Of a stretch of DNA of 11,922 nucleotides, positions 6,741 through 11,922 are shown piece after piece. The stretch's first letter is position 1. Each line of letters starts with the position of its first letter. The notes beneath the pieces were generated by a model. That model worked only from the letters and a program-made list of their open reading frames with translations, did not search any database and was not told the origin of the DNA. A program made the position numbers and the translations under genes. Source of the stretch: JAGOBX01 sp017999075 [NCBI: Candidatus Babelota bacterium] (GTDB lineage Bacteria > JAGOBX01); NCBI GenBank assembly GCA_017999075.1, contig JAGOBX010000062.1, forward strand, positions 1 through 11,922, written 5' to 3'.

Positions 6741-8964
6741 ACCGTTTATCTTTTATTTTTGTCAAATTATAATGCGCTTCAAGATTAGACGCATCAAGTT
6801 CAATTGCTTTTTTATAATTATTTTCCGCCAATTCAAAAAGATTTTTTTCATAATAACAATTAGCGATACCGCTAAAATATTTAGAATTAGTCGAGTTTAT
6901 TTCAATCGCTGACTTAAAATAATTTATAGCTCTGTTATAATCTCCGGTAATATAGTAAGATAATCCGCAATTATAAAAGCTCACGTCATCCCTATCGTTA
7001 AATTTAATTGCATTATTAAAATATTTTATCGCAGTATCAATATCTTTTTTTTCATTCGAAATTTTATATTTAAAAAAATTAATATTTCCTAAAGTTTTAT
7101 TGGATGCATTAAGAATTGTTATATCTTGAGACTGTTTTAAAATTTTTTCAAAAATTCCTGCGGATTTTTCAAATTCATTTTCCTTATACAAAGAATAAGC
7201 CAGCAAATACCAGTCGTCCACAGTATCTGCATTGCGTTTTAAATAATCTTTGGCATTATTGAAGTCTCCTATAGAAAAATAAAACCTGCCTATTGCTTTT
7301 TCATATTTTTTTGTATATGGCATAAGTTTAATCGAATCAATATAATATTTTTCGGCAAGTTTATAATCTTTTATATATTGTTCATATATAACAGCAATAT
7401 TATAATTAAGTTCTGCTATTAAAGGAGCATCAGTTTTATCTGTCAACTTCATAGAATTTTCATAACACATTACAGCTGCAGGATATTCCTTTCTAATAAC
7501 ACTCAAATATCCCAGATAATTATAGGTTTCTTTTAAAATTTCATTCAAAAATGTTTTATCGTCAGGAATACCTGTCCAGTCAACAAGAGGTATATTGCGA
7601 ACAGTTACATTTTTTTCTATACTTACAAATGCATTATACGCTATGTCGTAATAATTAAGTTTAGCAGCACTTCTTCCTATTCCAAAATATGCAGACACGC
7701 TTTTATTATCAATTTTCAATCCGCGATAATAATAATATAATGCTTTTTCATATTGTTCTCTGTTATAAAATTTATCTCCAAGGCAAGTATAATTTTGAGA
7801 ATTATTAGGTTCTTCATTAAAAATATATTCAAGAAATATTTGTTCAACTTCACCCATTTCTTTTTTTAGTAAATAATATATTTCGGCAAGTTCTTTATGT
7901 TTAAATAAATTTTCACGAACTTTAACTATATAATTATATGCAGCTGGATAATTTTCATTTTTTTTCATTATAACATAATTGTATGATGCTGCTCTGGAAA
8001 CCAAATCCTGATATATGGGCTGAGAAGGTATAGCGTAATTTATAACTGCATCAAAATATGTTTTTGAGACAGGATTAGATTTAATATTATCTTTAAAATA
8101 AAAATATATATATCCGATATTATAATTCAATTCAAGGTTTTTGGGTAAATATTTTATGCCTTCAGCATATATTTTTAAGGCATTATCTACTTCTCTTCTG
8201 TCAAGGTAATAATTTCCAAGACCTATGTAAGCTTCTGCAAGCATATTGTTTTTAGCGCGGGCTTTTTCGAAATAATATCTGCTTTTTTCTGTATTTTTTG
8301 AATTATATAAAGAAACTGCAATGTTATAATATACCGCTGCAATTTTTTCATAATTTTCACCAAATACCGATATAAAATAATTATAATATTCAATGCTTTT
8401 ATTATATTTTCCTATATTACAATATATTTCTGCAAGTTTTAAATAAGATTGTTTTGTGTATTCAGTTTTAATTCCGGCAAATTCTATAACTTTTATGAAA
8501 TTATCTATTGCCGTATTCCAATTTTTAGAATAATAATTTTCCATTGCAGCCTTAAAATATTTAATCTGATTACTTATATCTTCGCCTTCTTTTATCACTA
8601 CAGGTATAGGTATTCCAGCGTCAATAAGATTCATTGCAAAAGTATTTGTATCTGACTCCGAATAATTTATTATTTGACGTTCGCCTGAAGTAATGACGGA
8701 TGAATCTTCTGCTGACGTTTGGTTTTGAAGATTTTGGGTAAAATCAATAGACTCTGACTGAGAACTTTTTACGGGAACTTCAATTTTTTTTATCTTTGGC
8801 GCAAAAATAGAAGGATGTAAAAAATATAATGCTGCACTGAAAATAACAATCATCACTGATGAAGATATTATTTTTGATTTATGAATTTTTAATGTCAATG
8901 ACGGTCTATAAAACTTGAACTTTATTTTAGAAAAATTTGAAAACGGTTTCAATAATTTTTTCAA
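6733..8964 (-). CDS. Membrane-anchored tetratricopeptide-repeat (TPR) protein
   Basis: From the chosen TTG the protein has 743 residues. A basic N-terminus of about 30 residues precedes one membrane segment at about 31-49 (KIISSSVMIVIFSAALYFL). A Ser/Gln-rich linker follows, and from about residue 120 to the end there are many TPR-like helix pairs. They show repeated A-x-x-Y/F-x-x-x-G-x-Y-x-x-A-x-x-Y/F patterns with N or D before the next repeat; the best copies are at the C-terminus (YNCGLSYYITGDYNRAINYF, YYEKNLFELAENNYKKAIEL). The lysine-rich head and the single segment suggest an N-in anchor with TPRs in the periplasm, as a scaffold for protein complexes. No enzyme domain is seen and the partner is unknown. 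An upstream ATG (9033) would overlap nusB by 41 bp and add 23 residues. AAGGAG with a 9-nt spacer before TTG 8964 is much better, and leaves a 28-bp gap after nusB. Confidence 0.85.
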   Translation of the reverse strand: MKKLLKPFSNFSKIKFKFYRPSLTLKIHKSKIISSSVMIVIFSAALYFLHPSIFAPKIKKIEVPVKSSQSESIDFTQNLQNQTSAEDSSVITSGERQIINYSESDTNTFAMNLIDAGIPIPVVIKEGEDISNQIKYFKAAMENYYSKNWNTAIDNFIKVIEFAGIKTEYTKQSYLKLAEIYCNIGKYNKSIEYYNYFISVFGENYEKIAAVYYNIAVSLYNSKNTEKSRYYFEKARAKNNMLAEAYIGLGNYYLDRREVDNALKIYAEGIKYLPKNLELNYNIGYIYFYFKDNIKSNPVSKTYFDAVINYAIPSQPIYQDLVSRAASYNYVIMKKNENYPAAYNYIVKVRENLFKHKELAEIYYLLKKEMGEVEQIFLEYIFNEEPNNSQNYTCLGDKFYNREQYEKALYYYYRGLKIDNKSVSAYFGIGRSAAKLNYYDIAYNAFVSIEKNVTVRNIPLVDWTGIPDDKTFLNEILKETYNYLGYLSVIRKEYPAAVMCYENSMKLTDKTDAPLIAELNYNIAVIYEQYIKDYKLAEKYYIDSIKLMPYTKKYEKAIGRFYFSIGDFNNAKDYLKRNADTVDDWYLLAYSLYKENEFEKSAGIFEKILKQSQDITILNASNKTLGNINFFKYKISNEKKDIDTAIKYFNNAIKFNDRDDVSFYNCGLSYYITGDYNRAINYFKSAIEINSTNSKYFSGIANCYYEKNLFELAENNYKKAIELDASNLEAHYNLTKIKDKRYE

Positions 8965-8973
8965 AATTATGAA

Positions 8974-8979
8974 CTCCTT
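8974..8979 (-). promoter_or_regulatory. Shine-Dalgarno deciding the TTG start of the TPR gene
   Basis: Minus-strand AAGGAG ends 9 nt before TTG 8964. It is the strongest ribosome site in the run and argues against the overlapping ATG at 9033. Confidence 0.75.
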
Positions 8980-8992
8980 AATTTTTAAATAT

Positions 8993-9418
8993 TTACTCGC
9001 GTAATGCAGTTTTAAAATCTCCGGTTTTATCAAACCTATCCAAAATTCCGTTTATAAATTTATACGCTTCAGCATCAGAATAATTTTTTGTCAATTTTAT
9101 TATTTCGCTTATAGTAATATTTTTTTCTATTCCGTCAATTTTTACAATTTCAAACAATCCCATTCTAAGGAGAGTTTTATCTATCAAAGAAATACGTGAT
9201 AATTTCCAGTTTATCAAAGTTACTTCTATTAATTTATCAATTGAATCAACATTTTCGATAACGCCTGATATCAACAGTTTTGAAAATTCATTTATTTCAG
9301 GATCAGTAATTTCAAATTCTGAAAAAACATATTTCGTCGACTCAGTTGTATATGTTTCAAAATCAAACTGATATAAAATCTGTAACGCTAATTCCCGAGC
9401 TTTGCTCCGTTTTTGCAT
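8993..9418 (-). CDS. nusB: Transcription antitermination factor NusB
   Basis: The 141-residue all-helical protein has normal NusB length. NusB pairs with S10 (NusE) on boxA RNA to suppress termination, mainly in rRNA operons. It shows the N-terminal R-S-K-AREL-ALQ-ILYQ-x-D helix (RNA-binding basic patch near residues 3-8), the central NWKLSRISLIDKTLLRMGLFEI (about 69-90), and the C-terminal ITISEIIKLTKNYSD with FINGILD. ATG 9418 fits the family start exactly, though no clear Shine-Dalgarno is visible. The gene lies 31 bp after ribH. This ribH-nusB order is common across bacteria and supports both calls. Confidence 0.95.
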   Translation of the reverse strand: MQKRSKARELALQILYQFDFETYTTESTKYVFSEFEITDPEINEFSKLLISGVIENVDSIDKLIEVTLINWKLSRISLIDKTLLRMGLFEIVKIDGIEKNITISEIIKLTKNYSDAEAYKFINGILDRFDKTGDFKTALRE

Positions 9419-9449
9419 ATTTTAGTTAAAAAAAATTATATTTAAAATA

Positions 9450-9932
9450 TTATTTTATCAATTTAAATAAATTCGCCTGTTCTATCGCAGTAACAGCAGC
9501 ATCAAATCCTTTATTACCGGTTTTTACTCCTGCCCTGTCAATTGCCTGATCAACAGTATCAACTGTAATTATTCCGTAAATAACTGGTTTTTGAGTTTCA
9601 AGACCTATCATTGCAACACCTTTTGAAACTTCGCCGGCAACATAATCAAAGTGAGGAGTTTCTCCTCTTATTACTGCTCCTAAACAAATAACCGCATCAA
9701 ATTTTTCTTTAGACAAAGCTACAATTTTTGCCGTAGCAGGTATTTCAAATGCCCCTGCAGTCCAATAAACTATAATATCTTTTTCGTTTACACCATGTCT
9801 TACAAGACCGTCTATACATCCACCCAGAAGTTTTGATGTTATAAACTCATTGAATCTTGATATAACTATTCCAATTTTAAGATCTTTGCCTATAAAGTTT
9901 CCTTCAATTTTTTTTATATTATTTGTTTCCAT
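9450..9932 (-). CDS. ribH: 6,7-dimethyl-8-ribityllumazine synthase
   Basis: Lumazine synthase condenses 5-amino-6-ribitylamino-uracil with 3,4-dihydroxy-2-butanone 4-phosphate, the penultimate step of riboflavin synthesis. The 160-residue length is typical. Visible motifs are SRFNEFIT (25-32; substrate-stacking aromatic), GAFEIP (60-65), [14 protein letters not shown] (85-98; catalytic His94), and the phosphate-binding region ending in [11 protein letters not shown] (132-142). ATG 9932 is preceded by GGACGGA. It is the first gene of the ribH-nusB-TPR-mazG run, with a candidate promoter in front. No other rib gene is in the window, so the pathway is scattered or elsewhere. The 114-bp leader region is too short for a typical FMN riboswitch and none is seen. 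Confidence 0.96.
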   Translation of the reverse strand: METNNIKKIEGNFIGKDLKIGIVISRFNEFITSKLLGGCIDGLVRHGVNEKDIIVYWTAGAFEIPATAKIVALSKEKFDAVICLGAVIRGETPHFDYVAGEVSKGVAMIGLETQKPVIYGIITVDTVDQAIDRAGVKTGNKGFDAAVTAIEQANLFKLIK

Positions 9933-9979
9933 TGTTTATCCGTCCATTTAATTTATAACTGTATATTAAAATTTTTACT

Positions 9980-10008
9980 ATTATAATTTTGTTGAATAAA
10001 AAAAACAA
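9980..10008 (-). promoter_or_regulatory. Candidate sigma70-type promoter of the ribH-nusB-TPR-mazG run
   Basis: On the minus strand, TTGTTT (plus 10003-10008) and a perfect TATAAT (plus 9980-9985) are separated by 17 bp. Transcription would start near 9973, giving a leader of about 40 nt. This is the best promoter match in the window, although AT-richness raises the chance of a random match. Confidence 0.5.
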
Positions 10009-10046
10009 ATATTTTTGAAAATTTTATTTTTTTATATATAATATTA

Positions 10047-11123
10047 TTAAATATCATTAACAATTTTAAAAACAGTATTTTTTAATATTAGTTCTAAAAT
10101 CAATAAAACAGCGGCAATCAAAAGAAACCATTGAAAATATTCTTTATATTCAACATTTTTTTTTAGTTTTATATCTGTCTTTTCCAATTTGTCTATTTCA
10201 TAAAAAGATTGTTTTAATGTTTCTGGTTCTGAAGCTTTATAAAATTTTCCGTCTGAAGCAATAGAAATGTTGCGAAGTAATTCTTCATCAACAGGAATTA
10301 CAGGAAGGGTTCCGTTAGAATTATAAAAATAGCGCTTACCTCTATTTTTATAAAATATAGGAAACATAACTCCTTTGTTGGACAATCCGATTAAAATTGA
10401 ATAAATTTTTATATTATATTTTTTTAACGCTGCTGCCATTGTCGCAGGATCAAAATAATCTCCTTCCTGCTTTCCGTCTGTAACAAGTATTACAACTTTA
10501 CTTTTAGCTGCGCTGTTTTTCAAATAATAGCCTGCCATTCCAAGCGCCGAAGAAATATATGTTCCATTATGAAAACTTAAAGGAGATTTTATTTCATCGT
10601 CAGCTTCTTTTTTCCATTCGTAACTAAAATTTATTTGTTTAACGGAATTGCCTGCAATATTGTAATCCTGCGTCAATGGACATCTGAGGCGCGCTCCTGC
10701 TGCAAATTCTATAATTCCTATTCTGTCTGATTTTCTGTTTTGAATAAAATTTACCGCTGTTTCTTTTGCAGAATCCAACCTGTTTCCAGGCTTAAAATCT
10801 TCTGCCTGCATGCTTGAACTTGAATCTATAAGTATCATTATATCTATCGCAGAAATATTTTTTTCAATATATTCTTTTCCTGATCTTGGGCCCGCAGCAG
10901 CTATTATTAAAAGTGATACTACAGTTATTCTCAATGTTAAAAAAACAGGCAGCCGCAATTTGGTTTTCCAGTTACCTGAAAATTGTTTTATAAAAAATAT
11001 GCTTGAATAATTTATAGAAGGAATATTATCGGAAAATATTTTTTTTCTATAAAAAAATAAAACCGCAAAAACGATTGGAATTAAATATAAATAATAACCG
11101 GATTCAAATTCGGATATATTCAT
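10047..11123 (-). CDS. BatA-like von Willebrand factor A domain membrane protein
   Basis: The 358-residue protein has membrane segments at about 10-26, 60-78 and 330-348, and a VWA domain at about 92-310 between the second and third. The metal-ion-dependent adhesion site is complete: D100-S-S102-S-S104, Thr188 in NGTYISSALG, and Asp216 in VTDGKQ. This is the layout of BatA/BatB proteins (aerotolerance operon), which sit in the inner membrane with the VWA domain usually assigned to the periplasm and are associated with MoxR AAA ATPases. The insert at about 250-285 (FYKNRGKRYFYNSNG) matches the BatA region between VWA helices. Its ATG directly abuts the TAA of the GNAT gene with no separate Shine-Dalgarno, implying translational coupling. 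No moxR, DUF58, BatB or BatD gene is in the window, so the BatA label is by domain layout only. Confidence 0.85.
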   Translation of the reverse strand: MNISEFESGYYLYLIPIVFAVLFFYRKKIFSDNIPSINYSSIFFIKQFSGNWKTKLRLPVFLTLRITVVSLLIIAAAGPRSGKEYIEKNISAIDIMILIDSSSSMQAEDFKPGNRLDSAKETAVNFIQNRKSDRIGIIEFAAGARLRCPLTQDYNIAGNSVKQINFSYEWKKEADDEIKSPLSFHNGTYISSALGMAGYYLKNSAAKSKVVILVTDGKQEGDYFDPATMAAALKKYNIKIYSILIGLSNKGVMFPIFYKNRGKRYFYNSNGTLPVIPVDEELLRNISIASDGKFYKASEPETLKQSFYEIDKLEKTDIKLKKNVEYKEYFQWFLLIAAVLLILELILKNTVFKIVNDI

Positions 11124-11654
11124 TTAAATTGAATTGTTTTTTCCTTGCTTGTTCCTGAGTTTATGATCTTTAAGTGTTAATTCAACTGCTATTTCATCGC
11201 AATCAGGAAATTTCGGACATTTGATGCAGTCTGTCCATACTTTTTTAGGTAAATCATCTTTACTTATTATTTTAAACCCTATTTTTTTGAAAAAATCAGG
11301 TTTATAAGTTAATGCAAAAATTTTAAATATACCAAGGGATACTGCTTCTTCAATAAGGTTGTTAACCACTATTCTTCCAATTCCGTGTTTTTGATAATCC
11401 TTGTTAATAGCCAGACTGCGGACTTCTGCAATATCAAGCCATGCAATATGTAAAGCGCCGCACGCTATTATTTTATTTTTTTCTTCAATAACAATAAAAT
11501 CCCTTATATTTTCAATTAAATCGTTAAGAGAGCGCGGAAGCATTTCATTGTTTTTAGCAAAGGGGTTTATTAAAGATTGTATTGATTTTATATCATTTAT
11601 AACAGCTTTGCGTATAGTCAATTTTTTTGAATTATATCCGTTTTTTTTTAACAA
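11124..11654 (-). CDS. ArgA-like GNAT N-acetyltransferase (possible N-acetylglutamate synthase)
   Basis: The 176-residue GNAT protein shows IRKAVINDI at the start of the fold, EVRSLAI (77-83), the acetyl-CoA loop Q88-K-H-G91-I-G93, and the late strand FALTYKPDFFKKIGF. The tail LPKKVWTDCIKCPKFPDCDEIAV (135-157) carries three cysteines (143, 146, 152). This tail is the hallmark of the short, kinase-less ArgA-like acetyltransferases thought to make N-acetylglutamate for arginine synthesis. The start is TTG 11654, with TGGAG 6 nt upstream (plus 11661-11665); no ATG fits. It follows the PHP gene by 15 bp and abuts the VWA gene. No other arginine gene is nearby, so the substrate is a family-based guess. 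About 15 charged residues extend past the conserved tail. Confidence 0.85.
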   Translation of the reverse strand: MLKKNGYNSKKLTIRKAVINDIKSIQSLINPFAKNNEMLPRSLNDLIENIRDFIVIEEKNKIIACGALHIAWLDIAEVRSLAINKDYQKHGIGRIVVNNLIEEAVSLGIFKIFALTYKPDFFKKIGFKIISKDDLPKKVWTDCIKCPKFPDCDEIAVELTLKDHKLRNKQGKNNSI

Positions 11655-11660
11655 TTTTTT

Positions 11661-11665
11661 CTCCA
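11661..11665 (-). promoter_or_regulatory. Shine-Dalgarno deciding the TTG start of the GNAT gene
   Basis: Minus-strand TGGAG ends 6 nt before TTG 11654, in the 15-bp gap after the PHP gene. The frame holds no suitable ATG, so this supports TTG initiation. Confidence 0.6.
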
Positions 11666-11669
11666 GATT

Positions 11670-11922
11670 TTAATTTAATTTTGAATAGAATTCTTTCAAT
11701 TCTTCTACAAACTTATATTGAAGTTTAACTTTACCCATATAAACTTCTTCTTTTGCCGCTCCATGACAATCTGTTCCGCCTGTTACAACAAGTTTATACT
11801 TTTCAGCAAGTTTCAAATAAAATGAAATATCATTTGGAGTATGCCCGGTATAAAATACTTCTATGCCCTGGATCCCATCCTGTTTAAGAATTTCTTCCCC
11901 TGCTATATCATCATGCATAGAC
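11670..11922 (-). CDS. PHP-domain metal-dependent phosphoesterase, C-terminal part only
   Basis: The frame stays open through the right edge of the window, so this is the last 83 residues of a longer protein, and the ATG at 11918 is internal. The visible part matches the end of PHP-domain phosphoesterases of the YciV/TrpH type (3',5'-nucleotide bisphosphate phosphatase/RNase AM relatives). It shows GIQGIEVFYTGHT, the LAEKYKLVVTGGTD strand, and the final metal-binding pair in TDCHG (Asp and His). Most PHP proteins carry SDFHG here. The stop TAA lies 15 bp before the GNAT start, so the genes are probably cotranscribed. The first metal-binding motifs lie outside the window, so activity cannot be judged. 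Confidence 0.8.
   Translation of the reverse strand, partial: SMHDDIAGEEILKQDGIQGIEVFYTGHTPNDISFYLKLAEKYKLVVTGGTDCHGAAKEEVYMGKVKLQYKFVEELKEFYSKLN

Noticed and set aside
8965-9033. The TPR gene starting at ATG 9033, overlapping nusB by 41 bp
   Set aside because: The TTG at 8964 has AAGGAG at the ideal distance and gives a sensible basic head plus membrane segment.
9933-10046. An FMN riboswitch before ribH
   Set aside because: The gap is only 114 bp, nearly all A and T, without the conserved GC-containing helices; the promoter-to-start leader is about 40 nt.
9990-10046. An intrinsic terminator after the VWA gene
   Set aside because: Only AT-only partial palindromes are present, with no stable stem followed by a T-run on the minus strand.
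1-11922. CRISPR array, IS element, tRNA or rRNA gene
   Set aside because: No regularly spaced repeats, transposase motifs, terminal inverted repeats or cloverleaf-like GC-rich stretches were seen on reading both strands.

Overview
The window reads as a gene-dense stretch of a very AT-rich (by eye about 30% G+C or less), Gram-negative, two-membrane bacterium. The two-membrane inference rests on a PorV/PorQ-type outer-membrane barrel with a signal peptide and a C-terminal aromatic residue, and on a secreted multidomain protein with a FlgD-like C-terminal domain of the kind type IX secretion (T9SS) exports. This pairing is known from Bacteroidota and also from Elusimicrobiota and several candidate phyla. 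The low G+C and sequence style would suit an Elusimicrobiota/Endomicrobia-like lineage, but the window alone cannot settle this. No rRNA, tRNA, IS element, CRISPR array or phage gene was seen.

Plus strand, 1-4082: (i) the 3' end of a long secreted protein (FnIII-like domain, Ig-like middle, FlgD-like C-terminal domain); (ii) a PorV/PorQ family protein with an odd start-codon region; (iii) a 471-residue fusion of ribosome-binding factor A (RbfA) with a DHH/DHHA1 phosphoesterase of the NrnA family. At the fusion joint lies a strong in-frame Shine-Dalgarno plus TTG, which could still produce free NrnA. This is the most interesting feature of the window.

Minus strand, 4087-5745: an AMP-forming acyl-CoA synthetase, convergent with the fusion gene across a 4-bp gap. 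It has its own candidate promoter and a long imperfect inverted repeat just upstream of the -35.

Minus strand, 5964-9932: an operon-like run in the order ribH (lumazine synthase), nusB, a membrane-anchored TPR protein (TTG start), then mazG. A candidate sigma70-type promoter lies in the 114-bp gap before ribH.

Minus strand, 10047-11922: the 3' end of a PHP-domain phosphoesterase, an ArgA-like GNAT acetyltransferase (TTG start) and a BatA-like von Willebrand factor A membrane protein, packed with 15-bp and 0-bp gaps.

Most genes are housekeeping: ribosome maturation, nanoRNA/pAp turnover, riboflavin synthesis, antitermination, NTP clean-up. The accessory signals are the T9SS cargo/PorV pair, the TPR protein and the VWA cluster. 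Where a Shine-Dalgarno is visible, the spacer is often exactly 9 nt (rbfA, the ligase, the TPR gene and the internal nrnA site), which was used to choose starts.
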